Positions 1 through 12,420 of a stretch of 64,000 bases of DNA are shown here, piece after piece. How positions within the stretch are numbered: position 1 is the first letter of the stretch; each line of letters opens with the position of its first letter. A program made the translations under genes and the position numbers. This stretch comes from Epinephelus fuscoguttatus (taxonomy: Eukaryota; Chordata; Actinopteri; Perciformes; Serranidae): contig NC_064761.1 of NCBI RefSeq assembly GCF_011397635.1, forward strand, positions 30,297,643-30,361,642, written 5' to 3'. The notes beneath the pieces were generated by a model, which worked only from the letters and a program-made list of their open reading frames with translations, was not told the origin of the DNA and searched no databases.

Positions 1-1673
1 GACTGAAGAGGAATCACTTCAGGATATTTAACAGACACAAAAAGCTTTCTACAACTTTTTTTCACGTATGCAGTTGTATTCCCCAAGATCTATAAACAGT
101 AAAAATGTGTCTTAGCCTTTTCAATATTACCACTTTTGTAGACATTGGAGTTATTATGTAAGAATATAACAAGTGGGACAGAGACACAGTGATTCTCTTA
201 ATGTGAGGCTGACCACAAGTTGTTCACTTTCACTATTGTTTCTCCTTGTATGATCCTGTAGACACAGCACACCATGCTGCAGCCAGGGCTGCTCCTCTGA
301 ACGGTTTCTCTGGCAGACTTGACATATCGAGGTTGGCAGGTTTGTTTCCTCCCTCTTTCTCAGAGCCGGTCTTTGGTTGTGCCCCTCAGGCTGCGGCCCA
401 GCACAAGGGTTCCTATTGTCAGGGCCTAATCCAGGGGCTACACAGCTTTAGCAACATGGTGGGATAAAAGCCCATCAAACCACTACTTTATGGGGGCAAA
501 TCTTTCCTAATCCCTCGCTTTATCTAAACAAAAGGAGAGAAACAAGAGGATAGAAAGAAATTGTGCAGACACAGGGCAAGACCGGGAGCTAAGATGCAAA
601 GAAGTAGTTTCACTGGAGAAGCTAACCATTTTTGACAGGCTTTCACTAAAGGATTGACAAAAAACGGACACCAGGATTCCAAAAAGGGCCGTACAGGGTC
701 TTTTTTCTTTTCTAAAGTTAAGCTTTAAGATCCTTAGAGGGATATGTCGAAATTAGTGAGATTAAATTCAAAAACCTTAACTATTAAGAGGACTTGGCAG
801 GGGGCACCTGTCAGTTCTGGACGCTATAAAAAATAGTCTTGGTTTACTTGGTTGATGTAAACAAGCGACAACTGTGTGATCTGGAACCTATTCTTTGCTC
901 TTTTCTCAGACAGGGAAAAGGGAGTATGGGAATTTCTCTCTCGCGCCTCACACACCGCTTAGAAAATCTGCTCCATCACACCGACTGTGTGACCCCGACC
1001 TGCATCCAAACCACATTTACTTTCAAGAGGAAGAATCTATTTAATTTCATGTGTGGGAATTCTTGAAAAGACATTGAATGACAGCTACAAATTAGGCTTT
1101 TTATTCTAAGTCTGTTTCTGAGACTCAGTGAGCTACAGTTCATCTGCGACACCATTGTTTGAACAGACCCCCCTTGTAAATTAGAGAACCCTGTAACTCA
1201 CATGTTGTGTGTGGGAGTGTGTGTGTGTGTGTTTCAGGGACAAATCCCCTGACCCCATTTCATGTCTGCTGCCAATTCCAATTTCTATCTTTGCTCTGTG
1301 GCAACTCGCTTCGAATCCCAAGTGTCGCATCTGCAAATGACTCTGTGAGTTAGAGGCTCCATTTTCTGCCACAGCCCAAATGCTCCACAAGAGGACCATT
1401 TGGAGCCCGCCGGTCAGAGAGTCGAGCAGAGATTGAGAACAAGCCAGTTCGTTCTGGCTCTATGTACATAAACCACCACAGCCGGGGGGCTTTCAGCATC
1501 TCGCTCGCTCTCTCAGGTACACGAACAGAAACACGGTGACATACATAATTCACCACCAGACAGTAAATACACTGTCCTCATCCACACACACAACAAAGTT
1601 CAAGCATTTGAAATGTAATACACATAATGAAGCACAAACTGATATGATTAGCTATTTATATTTGTTTGACAGC

Positions 1674-1687
1674 GCGCCCCCTGCTGG
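1674..1687 (-). promoter_or_regulatory. CTCF-type core motif (minus orientation)
   Basis: The reverse complement reads CCAGCAGGGGGCGC. It matches every position of the vertebrate CTCF core consensus CCASYAGRGGGCRS. The flanking bases continue GC-rich (GC after the core). CTCF binds such sites to form domain boundaries. Occupancy cannot be seen from sequence, so this is a motif call only. Confidence 0.55.
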
Positions 1688-2239
1688 CCTGTGTAGATGC
1701 CTCCTGAATGGGGTAATTAAGAGATAATAGGCTGGGGATGCTCGTCAGGGACTGAGTGATTAGTGATTCATTACATGAGCTTAGAACGAGGAAGAAGAGA
1801 GGAGGGAAGTGGTTGGGTTTCAGTGGGGGGGCATACTGGAACAGCCTGACAAATTGCCATTGGATTTATCCAGGGTAATTAACTATCACCCAGGGAAAGG
1901 GCTGGGCCTGGGACTATCAGTAACCTACAGCAGAGTCACACAGTCATCATCACACAGATGGGCTGACTCTGGCTTTCTCTCCTCTGTTTATGGCGGTAAG
2001 TCTGTTGCTTTGTGTGTTCAGAAAAAACAATACACACACTATGGAACTCTGTGGAAAAATGTATTTTAATCCTGCTTTTGTTTGGTATGCATTTTCATTT
2101 TTTCCTAGCTATTTGGGATTAGTAAGACCTGTTAAGTATAAAAACCTAAGCGTTGTCTTTTAACAGTAAGTAGTTTCTGAAAAAAAGTGATGTCCTCATA
2201 TGGGAACAGTGGGTTTATTTTTGATGGTCACAAGTGAAC

Positions 2240-2405
2240 ACTGATGAGCAAAAACAAAATTACAAACAATGCAACATTTTTTCAATGTTTTGTAACTCTA
2301 TGGATTAGATGTCGCTGTTCAAGTCTAAAGCTGTTCAGATCTGTTCATTTTAATGCCCAAACATGGCTGTGCAAACACAAAATTGCAAATAATGCAACAT
2401 TACTA
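2240..2405. repeat. Local direct duplication (two diverged copies about 125 bp apart)
   Basis: A stretch at about 2,248-2,280 (AAAACAAAATTACAAACAAT then GCAACATT) recurs at about 2,372-2,402 as CAAACACAAAATTGCAAATA then ATGCAACATT. The text between them is also loosely similar (TTTTGTAACTCT and TTTGTAATTCTG). It looks like an old tandem duplication or an unclassified dispersed repeat. Confidence 0.45.
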
Positions 2406-2950
2406 AAAGCCTTGTGATTTGTTTACTTTGTAATTCTGTATAAATCTTGCCACATATTGACCTGTGTGAAATGCTGTGATGACACAAAAATAAAGTCCCA
2501 GTGTCTCCACAGGAGCACTTCCTATTAACAGTGTATCAGCTTGCAACTAATAGTGGTCAAATTTATGCCATATCAAATTACAACCGTCACTGAGCATTAA
2601 TAAATAAGTTTGACCCATAAACTTTGACCAGGATTTGGACCATGTCCACTTTTTGTCAGGATCAGGTGAAGACTGACTTGGCAGATATGGCCACCATGGA
2701 GTAGTGTTTTGTGTTTTTGCTACCACATGGCACATAAAAGTGTCCACGGATGAGGACAACAGGTCTAAATTAAACAGAGTGAAGTATAATGTACAGCAAA
2801 CCAAAAATGTAATGTCCATATATGTAGATGCACGGTTGCAAGAGGTTTAATGTTTTAATGACTAAGGGGTGGTGCTACATGCTAATGACAAAAACAAAGA
2901 ATCTTCTGTTTGTGTTGCTAAGTTCATTCTGTTATTTATTTTAAGTATTT

Positions 2951-2986
2951 AGCTTAGCTTAGCTTAGCACAAAGACTGGAAGTAGG
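2951..2986 (-). repeat. Dispersed repeat copy with AGCTTAGC iterations
   Basis: Iterated AGCTTAGCTTAGC followed by ACAAAGACTGGAAG. Inverted copies of the same word (AGTCTTTATGCTAAGCTAAG) occur at 5,250-5,282 and 18,267-18,300. Three copies in one window, with a conserved junction between the AAGACT part and the TTAGC iterations, mark an interspersed repeat fragment. The family is not identified. Confidence 0.5.
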
Positions 2987-3020
2987 GAATGAGCTCATGT
3001 CTCCAGTCAGGCTAGATGAG

Positions 3021-3390
3021 ATGGTGGTGTGGTGGTTAGCACTGTCACCTAACAGCAAGAGGGTTCCCGGTTCGATCCCGGGTGTGGGAGTCCTTCTGTG
3101 CGGAGTTTGCATGTTCTCCCCCTGTCAGCATGGGTTCTCTCCGGGCACTCCGGCTTCCTCCCACAGCCCAAAGACATGCAGTTTGGGGACTAGGTTAATT
3201 GATAACTTTAAATTGTCCATAGGTGTGAATGTGAAGGTGAATGGTTGTCTGTCTCTATGTGCCTGCGATAGTCTGGCGACCTGTCCAGGGTGTAGCCTAC
3301 CCTGCCTCTCGCCCAATGTCAACTGGGATAGGCTCCAGCCCCCCCGCGACCGTCAAGAGGATGAAGCAGTTAGAAGATGGATGGATGATC
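3021..3390 (+). mobile_element. tRNA-derived SINE, family A, full-length copy
   Basis: The head carries Pol III type-2 promoter elements: an A-box-like GTGGTTAGCAC near 3,031-3,041 and a B box GGTTCGATCCC at 3,069-3,079. The roughly 300-bp body includes TGCATGTTCTCCCC, CTCCCACAGCCCAAAGACAT and GGGATAGGCTCCAGCC, and the 3' tail is iterated GGATGGAT. Other copies are at 21,802, 23,689 and 60,921, with a 3' fragment at 8,866. No clear target-site duplication was found for this copy, which suggests an older insertion. Open frames across it are incidental. Confidence 0.9.
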
Positions 3391-6300
3391 ACTTGAAACA
3401 CGGAATATGAAATTTAGTTTAGTTTTCATGACTCTGAGGTTACCTAGACATCACTAGTTTCCCCCTGTCCCCAGTCTTTGAGTGCCTTGTCAGATGTGAG
3501 ACTTGTATCACTCATCTCCTCTAACTTTGGGCAAGTAAGAGAATAAGAGTATGTCTCAGACTGTCGACAGCTGCTCAAGTATTTGTACTGTATTCCGTGG
3601 TTTGGTGTTTCTATTTGACAAGGAGTTTGTCTCGAGAAAACAATAACAACAATAATCTGCTGCGTCGAAAAATGCTCAGATGGATCTGCACAGCGTTCAC
3701 AGCAACAACATGAAAAGTTTGCCATAAGCAACAGGCCGAGAGATGCACAGTACACTGCTGAAAACTAAACTTGTTTTTGTCTAGTTATAAGTTGGATTTC
3801 TTTCTAAGTTATTGAATTTGCAAGCTGGTACTGATCAAACAGTAGTCCCCAAGATTATGTTACTGAAATGCTTCAAACCATATAGCAGTTGATTGTCCGT
3901 TGAGGTATACAGGGGGTTAAACAGTAGGAAACAAAAAACAATTGCCACTGACATGAAACATTTACTAAAACATACTAAAGTAATTGATGAGAGTCTGACA
4001 AATGCAGTATTAGAAAATATTTAAAGTATTAAACCGTGAAACTCAGCTGTATTTCCCTTTAAGAATCTTTGCATGGCACACAGGAATGGCTTCCATCCAC
4101 TATTTGACTGCCATGATCCTATAAAGTAGGAAAGTCTATACTCCCATCTTCATAGTCCTTCCAAAGCCAGCCTCCCATCCAGCAGTAATCCCCTCTGGTC
4201 CATATCAGCCTCACAAAGCAGCACACACTTACATGGACAAGTTGATTTTCTCTGTCTGTTTTATCTGATTTGGAAGCACTTAGAAACAGCTCTAAGTCTT
4301 CTCCCGATTAAAAAGACGGGAAAAAACTCAGCCGGTGTGATAACCGCTCCCTCCTACACGAGCTACCTCTCAACATCCAACATCTGGCTATTGTTGTTAA
4401 ATCTGCTTTAAAGCATCTGTGGGTCATCTGGATTCAAACATTTAGAGAATTGAGGCTCATCTACTGAGCTTAAGTCACTGTCGAGTTGCACTCCGCTCCC
4501 CTTAAGTCTCTCATCAGAATAAAGGCTTTGGAACGGAAGCTGCTTCAAACACCTCTATAAGTGCAGCGTTTTCTGCCCCATATCTGATTGATGAGCAATA
4601 ATGAAGTCAAACCAAACTGCATCTGCAGGTGTGTGCACACATAACACTAAGATTCTCGGTTACTTACAGTTAAACTTCCATTATCGTCACCTCACTCAGA
4701 AGCTGTGGCCGTGCATCTCAGCCAGAGCTCAGCTCACAGGACCTGTTAAGTCAAGCTCTTCCCCCATAAGCTTTATTATGCAGTGTTTTATGAAATGAGC
4801 ATACAGGGCTGATTTATTGTTGTTTTATAATCTGGGTTTATGCCTTGTTCTGCAAAAAGCCTTTTTGAGAAGGCTTTGGATGGCGGTTAGGGCAGAGACA
4901 CATCCAGCTTTAACCCACTGACTGACCACTGCGTAAAGGGACTCCAGCACCCTAACACGACCATTTAAAAAGGAGCCTGAAAATATATAGCACAAATAAT
5001 TAAACTGATAAAATAAAAATGAAAAAATATGAGAGAGAGAAAAGCAATTTTGCATCTTAAAAAGTCAAAATTTTGACATTATGGGGACCTTGGAGTTTTG
5101 GAAGTTGCACCAGACCCAGAAGAAGTGCCCCATAAACCTTCTGCAAGCCAGCTTGTCCTTTATAAGCTTCTGTTTTTATACAGATTAAACAAACATTTTA
5201 TAAATTGATAATTAGTTTTTTTGTTTTGTTCCCTTCTGACCGCTGCTTTCAGTCTTTATGCTAAGCTACGCTAACTGCCTCCTAGCTCCATCTTCACATT
5301 CTCTCCTTCCTCCTATCTTTTTTGTCCGACATTGTTGTATATTTAAAAATAAATACGACCTGACATGGGTCAATCATGTTTACACATCGATTTCAAAACT
5401 TTCGTCCATCATTAAAGTTTTGCCTAAAAGCAGTGAATCAAATGTGGCATGCAGGAAACACACATCTGCAACAAGAGAGGAGCAGAGCAGAAGTGGACAG
5501 GGGCCAGCAAGAAACAGAAGTGCAGAATCCATAAAAAAGATAAGGTAACATGAGCCTTTTCAGAAATGCACAATGGCAACGATGATGCCAATGAAGTCAG
5601 AGTGCAATTTGAGCCAGGGAGGTAACTCTGGTGAAGAGCTGCAGGTAAGCAAATGTGTCTTTACGTTTTGTCTTGTACCGCAAATTTTCACAATGAATAG
5701 AACAATAAAACACATCAGACTTCAGGTTTTCTGTGCATAACTTTTTTTTATCGGTTAACAGATTAAAAGATACAGATTGGTGCGTAAAGGCCTTAACTCT
5801 CAGCAAGAAAACATATAAGCAGATATTCCTTTAACATCTCATGCAGTCAGCATATTCTTAACAACCTTTTGCCTTTTCTAAAATCAACTTCAAATGGAAG
5901 ATTACTGTTCTCTTCTTATCCTTCATCTTCCAGTGTCTACCTTCACAGCAGGATCCCATTACAAATATACTGTATGCCTAGAATCTGTGTAACTCAGAAA
6001 TTTTACCTGAGAAAATTACTCTTCCCTTAATTATTGCCTGATAACAATGGGCAGCAAAGTTGATATCGTATTTTACTGGGTTATACCCGCAGATCAGCAG
6101 GTCTGCTCCCAGCCATTTGGCTCTAATTACAGTGTGGCGGAGGCCTCTGCAGAGAATGCAAGCCAGTGTGGAAATAAGTGCTTAAGAAATGACTGTTTGA
6201 GATGGCCTGGAGGCATCGAGTTCTCTGCAGGGACGCTGCGGTTGGCCACTTAACCTGGATACCTGCTCACACGGATCCCACCAATCAGGGACGAATCAAG

Positions 6301-7140
6301 AACACTTACTGCAATGTTTGACTGGCATTTGTATCACTCTTAATAATGAAGTGAGAAAACACTTCCCACATGCACAAATGAGCATCTCCTTTACCATCAG
6401 AGACAGAGAATGAGGGAGGGAGCGGTGGTGGAAATTGTGAGAGGGAGGCCTTAAGAATGAAAAGGAGTCTTGCTGGGCCCAACTGGCCATGTAAAGAGTC
6501 GGGCCGTCCTGCCTGTCAGATGGCGGCTGGCTGGAGGAACCCGGGAGTGAGAGCTGCTGTCTTCTTGTTAGATAATCCCTCCAGCACACAGAGGCAGCAG
6601 GGGGGGCAGTGAGAGCCTGTTAAAGAGAGCCAGTGGTGATGGATATCTGTATGTATTTATCTGTGCCTAATGAGTGCTGCTTAGCTGCTCACCGAGCTGG
6701 AACGTGGGCATGAGAAAAGTAAATACTGGAGGAAGAGACTTTTAATGTGATTCTGATTCCGCAGGAAATGGTTGATTTTGTTTTGTTTTCCTCTCCTCGT
6801 GCAAATGTGTGTTTGAATTTTTAAACACTCATACACTCACGCTCCTCAAACATCACACACATTTATCACATGTTCCTATAAGAAATGAGTACAGTATGCT
6901 TCATGCTGGGACGGTTTATGTGTGTTTTGAGTGTGTTTTCCTTGCCTGTAGGCCCTGCTGCACACCCCCCACCCTGCAGAAGAGCCCTTTGGCAGAGATC
7001 TGACTCTACATGAATATGAATGAGGAGGTAACACACAGGGGAGAGCTGGGGGAATCTGATGACAGTGCAGGAAAAGACCAGAGCATCTACGGGGATGTAT
7101 GACTTCTCAGCCCTGCCACTGATATGATAAAGTGGCTGAA
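3391..7140. other. Gene-free; two conserved-element-like stretches
   Basis: No gene was recognised. Bases about 4,060-4,790 and 6,040-6,260 are non-repetitive, with balanced composition and dense short-motif complexity typical of fish non-coding conserved elements. That is an impression from the text, not an alignment. An AGCTTAGC-family repeat copy lies at 5,250-5,282. The remainder is AT-rich unique-looking sequence. Confidence 0.35.
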
Positions 7141-7147
7141 TTTGAAT

Positions 7148-7149
<2 letters not shown>

Positions 7150-7187
<38 letters not shown>
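7150..7187. repeat. (GT)n microsatellite
   Basis: About 19 uninterrupted GT units, followed by imperfect GT/CTGT iterations to about 7,212. Likely polymorphic in length. Confidence 0.97.
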
Positions 7188-7188
<1 letters not shown>

Positions 7189-7919
7189 TGTGTGTCTGTG
7201 AGTGTGCGTGTGCCTCGCCTCAGAGTGTGTCCCGTCAGATGGATATGAATAATGTATTGATAGCCAGCCCCCTGTGGTAGTCCATACAATCTCGCCTGTG
7301 TGTGTTGTGTTTAGCCTGCCCAGCTGGCAGGGTCACAGGGGATGCACACACATTATGTCACAGTCCCAGGAGAGGTGTGGGTGCATGTTCCCTTTTCATC
7401 ATCAATCAACAGAGCAAACTGTTTAACAACAACAATGAGGCTGTGAAGAGGCCCCTCAGTTCATGCCAGAAGTGGTGATAATTACCTAAACATGAAGTTG
7501 TCACTCTTCTCCCTCCTCAGTCTCTCCCTGCATCTGCCCCTTTTGATTGTGTGCCGAGTCGAGCGTGACTCACTCGCAAGTGAGACGGACAGTAATTGGT
7601 GAGATTGATTTTTAAAAGCTTATTCATTTGACCTGCACCTTGTCCATATGGAGCCTTTTCATTAAGCTTGATAAATGCCTCAGTGAGTTTCCTGATGCTC
7701 TCATTTATTTCCCGAAACCTCTTCTTTGCTCTCTGTGAAATGAATCTGATTTCCTCCAGTTTCTCAGTGCGTTCACCCCTGTCTGCTAAAAGGGATGGTC
7801 AAACACACCTCCTGTCAAATTGTCAACAGGTCTGGTTGAAGAAGCCAAATGCCACACACCGCCTGTGCTGCCTACATGTGTTTACATATCTGTCCACACC
7901 TTAAACACTCTCACTAAGA

Positions 7920-8185
7920 CAGTGGTTCCCAACTGGTGGGTTGTGGGTTCATTCTGACTCACGAACGTGTCAAGTTTGTAAAAAACACTCTTTATTTTTA
8001 AGCACAGTGAATTTCTGGTACGGAGCTTTTATTTTTAGGTGCCGTGTCCTGCTATACGAACAGACAGCTACTTGACAGAGACAGCAAACTAGCTCGACGA
8101 CATGGCCAAACACAAGTATGACGCTACATGTAATCAACTGTGTGGACCTTAAAGACCCCGTGGCTGAACCAGTTGGGAACCTCTG
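7920..8185 (+). mobile_element. hAT-type MITE, copy 1, with perfect 8-bp TSD
   Basis: The 5' end reads CAGTGGTTCCCAACTGG and the 3' end is its imperfect inverse (CCAGTTGGGAACCTCTG). The element is flanked on both sides by the identical 8-bp duplication CACTAAGA (7,912-7,919 and 8,186-8,193), the hallmark of hAT transposition. Internally an ATG at 8,102 starts a reading frame MAKHKYD that soon hits a stop. This resembles the beginning of ZBED/SCAND3-like hAT transposases, so the copy looks like an internally deleted derivative. Related copies are at 14,381 and 28,543. Confidence 0.88.
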
Positions 8186-8200
8186 CACTAAGACATCTTA

Positions 8201-8605
8201 AGCCTGATTTATGGTCCTGCGGCATACCTACGACATACCCACGTCGTTGCCGTGACACCGTCATGAACCCTTCGAACTTCTCCGTCACTCCATTTTGTCA
8301 CGGTGCAATTCACCGCCAGAGCAGTAGGGGGCTGTGTTCCTTTCCTGAATGGTTATCGTCGTCTCTAATTGATTCTTCTTTAGCTTCAGGGCTTTTCCAG
8401 TCACAGTGAACAATGGCGACTGAGAGAGAGAGAATCTTGCTGGAGTTGGAGTTGTTGGATGTCGAAGAAAGTATGTTAATACTGCAACATCTACATAGCA
8501 ACAGAAGATGTTTAAAGATGGCGGGGATGGCGCAATCTGGAAATACGGAACCGTAAATGCGTTGCTACCAAGCAAACCAATTAACGCAGGACCATAAATC
8601 AGGCT
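8201..8605. mobile_element. PIF/Harbinger-like MITE with 21-bp TIRs and TTA duplication
   Basis: Perfect terminal inverted repeats begin AGCCTGATTTATGGTCCTGC at the left end; the inverse is at 8,585-8,605. Identical TTA triplets flank the element (8,198-8,200 and 8,606-8,608). A 3-bp TWA target duplication is characteristic of the PIF/Harbinger superfamily. The 405-bp interior has no transposase-like frame, so it is non-autonomous. It starts five bases after the TSD of the hAT MITE next door. The interior contains a CTCF-like GCAGTAGGGGGCTG at 8,312-8,325 with two mismatches. Confidence 0.85.
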
Positions 8606-8865
8606 TTAGATGTCAACCTAAATGCTTTACATCCCACTCCTGGGGGAAATATCTGGCTCTTTAGATATTAATGCTCAACTATGTTCACCAGCTTGTTCAC
8701 CACTTGTCTGTGTGGGTGGTTTTTTTCAGAGCTGCTGCCTGTTGCTGATGCGAATGATGCTAATGAGAGTGAACTAAGACAGAAAAAGTTGCAGGTCTGG
8801 AAACCAAAATAATGAGCTAAAAGATGCTAAAACACGCCGTATAGCTGAGGGGAGCTGCAGAGATG

Positions 8866-8990
8866 GTTAATAATTATCTGTGGACCACTTATCCTGTTAG
8901 GGCTCGTATGGGTGCTGGAGCCTATCCCACCTGGCATTGGGCAGAGGCAGGGTACACCGTGGACAGGTCTCCAGACAGTGCCTTTACATT
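8866..8990 (-). mobile_element. Truncated SINE family A fragment (3' half)
   Basis: Contains the inverse of the family A tail: GGTGCTGGAGCCTATCCCA, then GGGCAGAGGCAGGGTACACC and GTGGACAGGTCTCCAGAC. The tRNA-like head is missing. It is more diverged than the other copies, so it is an old, truncated insertion. Confidence 0.8.
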
Positions 8991-9149
8991 ATTATTTGTT
9001 AATTTGTTAACTGATAGAAGAAACCAGTATTGATATTTATTGCCTGTATCTGAAAAGGGCTCTCTTTTCAAAATGTTGTGAAGTACATTGAAACATGAAT
9101 TAATATATACAAGAGCACTGAAATCAGAATTGAGTGTCCTGTGTTTTAT

Positions 9150-9640
9150 TCTCTTTGCAAAAATTCAACAAACCCCTCTGTTAACAAAATATGGTCACTG
9201 TCGGCAGGGGCTGGTGACATGTGAGGACCACTGGCACTCCATGACCTCTGCCCTCTGGAGCAGTTATCCCTCCATTGATTTCTGCTTTCTCCTGAGTTAA
9301 AGTGTCGGCTACAATAAATTGAATTTTCCAAGTTTCGACTGTGAGTGATCTGCTGGGAATGCCGAGGAAGAGACAGGAAAGAAACAGTCCCTGCAGAGAA
9401 AGAGGACATTGGTGCACAGCACTCAAGCTCCAACTTTATTAATGAGCGTGTGAATGAGGAGAGTAATGGCAAAATGGCAGGCGGTAATTTTTCTTTATAT
9501 TTGCATTGTATAGATGAAAACTGTGTGATATTACACCCACATACAGCTGAGTGAAAAGGAGCTGCAAAGTTAAATTGTGGCAGAGTTGAACAGGCTTGCA
9601 AAAGCAGACTTGCTCCCACAGAGTCGCATAGCCTTGAAAC
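9150..9640. promoter_or_regulatory. Candidate conserved non-coding element
   Basis: Non-repetitive, balanced sequence with AT-rich homeobox-type words (for example TTTATTAATGAGCG at about 9,435). Open frames run through on both strands in several phases, none protein-like. The pattern resembles a conserved enhancer more than decayed repeat. Support is by eye only. Confidence 0.25.
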
Positions 9641-10304
9641 ACAGAAACTAATCCATGATATTGATCAGTGTGTTTCATATCAGCCCCTGTAATCCATCAA
9701 GCTAACAGTGTGGGATAGGCCTAATTTATATCATCTGAAAGGTGTAATCAAAGATGAATGAACCCCAGCGTGATAGAAATGTGCACTGGGTCATAATTTC
9801 TACCACTGTGAGTAATGGTGGGAGGGGATAAACACAACAGCCGCTGCGGAAAATAGGTAGAACTAAACTCAAGGTTTGTACAGCTCAGTAGAGCGTGCAT
9901 GTGTGACTGAATGTAAACTTTTTTAATAGATTCATGCCATACAACACAACATAAAATATAAAAGGTGAATCACAAATAATAGTTAATTTAAAGCTTAACA
10001 TTTGGTATGCAAACTCAGTTCTCCACATGTTTTAGATATATACAGTCCTAAAACCGTTAAGACTTTCATGAAGGGAACCTCTCTTGAAATAATGACTATG
10101 TGTCTAAAAATAATAATAAAAAAAATTCCTTAAAAGAATAACATCCCAAAATATGCGAAAGTTTTCTCAAACTTAAAATTAAGTATGTCAAAATAATGAG
10201 AAATCTTTCTTAAAATAGTAAGTTAAGAGAAACTTTGTAAACATAATGATTTTGTTTTTCCAAACAATAATATACCTATCTCAAAACCATGATTTAAGAT
10301 GATT

Positions 10305-10470
10305 TTTGGGGCTTTTTGGACTTTATTTGACAGGACAGTGGAGCTGTGAGGGGGGATGACATGCAGCAGGGGGCCACAGGGCAGAATCGAACCCACAGTC
10401 TCTGCGGTAAGGACATAGCCCTTGTACACAGGGCACCTGCTCTACCATGTGAGCTACTCTGCACTCCATA
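10305..10470 (-). mobile_element. tRNA-derived SINE, family B
   Basis: Read on the minus strand, the head at about 10,468 begins GGAGTGCAGAGTAGCTCACA, with an A-box-like TAGCTCACATGG. It continues to a B box GGTTCGATTCT (10,383-10,393 inverted), then GGCCCCCTGCTGCATGTCA and a tail in ACTGTCCTGTCAAATAAAG. It is distinct in sequence from family A. The 3' side runs into the minisatellite-bearing AT-rich block. Confidence 0.85.
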
Positions 10471-10494
10471 ACTCTTTTGAGTAAGTTTCTAATT

Positions 10495-11345
10495 TTTCCA
10501 AATACTAAGTCAATATTTTAATATACTACCTTATTATTCTGAGATACTTAGTTATAAATCTGAAATACCAAGTCATTATTTTAAGATACAAAGTTGTTTT
10601 TTCTGAAATACTACGTCATTTTTCAGAGATACTGTGACATTATTCTGAGATACTAAGTCATTATTCTGAAATACTAAGTCATTATTCAGATATACTACAG
10701 GTAAGTCATTATTCAGATATACTAAGTCATTATTTAGATATACTAAGTCATTATTCTTAAATACTGAGTCATTATTTAAGTTACTGAGTCATTATTCTGA
10801 CATACTTAGTCATCATTTTGAAAAATCTGGTCATTACTCTGAGATACTTCAGAAGTAGTAGACCTAAGTCATTATTTTGTATTGACATTACTGTATATAT
10901 AAAATACTGAATCACTATTTTGAGATACTTAGTCATTATTCTGACATACTAAGTTATCCTTTTTAAATATCTGGTCATTACTCTGAGATACTAAATCATT
11001 ATTTTTGGAATACTACATATTTTTCTGAAATACTAAGTCAATATTCTGATATACTAACTCATTTTTTGAGATACTGAGTCATTATTCTGAGATACCAAGT
11101 CATCATTTTGAAATACTAGCTAATTATTTTGAGTATGTTTCTCATTATTTTTATATACTAAGTCATTATTCTAAGATATGAAGACATTATTAGTTTCTTA
11201 CTATTTTGATGTGTCCTTATTTTGAGTTATTATTCTAAGATATTAAATCAGTATTCTGTGATACTAAGTCATAGTTTTGAGGTTTCTCATTATTTTGAGA
11301 TACTAAGTCATTATTTTGAAATAAGTCATTATCTCCAGAAAGTTT
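10495..11345. repeat. Degenerate minisatellite, roughly 22-bp unit
   Basis: About 30 or more imperfect iterations of a unit close to GATACTAAGTCATTATTCT then GA. Variants include AATACTAAGTCATTATT and GATATACTAAGTCATTATTC. Spacing is mostly 20-24 bp with occasional larger insertions. Units vary by substitution and small indels, so the array is old rather than recently homogenised. There are no unique spacers as in a CRISPR array and no coding potential. Confidence 0.93.
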
Positions 11346-12029
11346 CCCACTGTAATGCCTAACAGGATCTTTTTTTCATTACACTGGGGAAAATGGGCTT
11401 CCATTAACAATAATCTGACTTCACATTAACCTTCAGTCAAAAACAGCAGTAGTTTCATTCACCTGAGCCATCCTCTGCAGTCACCTCAGCCAAACTTATT
11501 AAATCACCAGATACAATAACAGCATGAGGCACACATGTATGTAATAACTGTATATCTCCAGTCATCCTTAGCGTTGATGCGTTGGAGTTGCTATAAGCTA
11601 AAACTTTAACATCAGCTTTATCCATTGTACAATAGTGAAGCTCATGTACATGTGACAATGACAGGCTGACCCAGAGGGTAAAAGATGGCGGTGAGAAGCT
11701 CCAAGCTGTGAAGAGGGAGAGAGAGTTGCTGTAAATATATGTGTAAATATATATAAATGTTTCCTTTTAAAAAGCCACTTAAGAACTCCAACCCTTTAAA
11801 TAAGGCCAGGAATAATCTGTTTCCTTCGTTGCGGTAGATCCAGCAGGGATTTGCAGAAACATTCGGCAGTGACACAGATCTACATAATCATTTTAAGTTT
11901 CTACCCGCTCCTTCCAATGATTCTCCTGCTGTCACTTTAGATACCGCTAAAACTGATTTGGGCTCCCTAATCTCCCAGTATTTCTTAGACTTTAAAAATC
12001 TCTAATATTATAAGGAGATTATTTCATTT

Positions 12030-12420
12030 ATAATTGATTGAGTGCATTTGCCGGAGTGCCACTTCAAAGTTGCTGAATTAAAGATGCATTTAAGACGCCT
12101 GGTGCCGGGCGCTGTGAGTCGCAGGGTGGGGTGGGAGGTTGCGTTGGGGGAAGAGGATGGTGGAGGGGGTTTGGGAATGGTGGTGGGGGGAGGCTTGTGT
12201 CTTCTCGGTGGAGCGAGCGGGGCTGATCCACGGAGATTTCTTAAAATGGGCTCTCGCAAAGTGCCTCGCTCGGAGAAGGCATCGGAGGACACTAACCAAT
12301 GGCAGCAGACCAGCAGTGGTGGGAATCTGTGTCTGTGTTGGTAAGACTCTTCGGTAAAGAGGTGGCTCTCGTTTGAGATACCGCGTCAAGTCCTGTCCAT
12401 CCTCGGAGTTCCTCTAAGAA
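12030..12420. promoter_or_regulatory. GC-rich candidate regulatory island
   Basis: A locally GC-rich, CpG-containing stretch (GGTGCCGGGCGCTGTGAGTC; GGAGCGAGCGGGGC; CTCGCTCGGAGAAGG) in otherwise AT-leaning DNA. Frames of about 100 codons are open on both strands, as expected from base composition, and none resembles a known protein. It could be an enhancer, an unannotated promoter or a conserved element. A CCAAT word (ACCAATGG) lies at about 12,295-12,302. Confidence 0.3.

Larger units (their letters stand above)
1..2940. other. Gene-free flank, no coding exon recognised
   Basis: No open frame here has splice-site support, protein-like composition or a recognisable motif. The longest frames are under 100 codons and overlap on both strands. 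Contents that can be named are a short GT run near 1,204-1,231, a CTCF-type motif at 1,674, and a local direct duplication at 2,240-2,405. The rest is ordinary unique-looking sequence. A homeobox gene (dmbx1) would be the expected neighbour by comparison with human, but no homeodomain-coding sequence was seen. Confidence 0.6.
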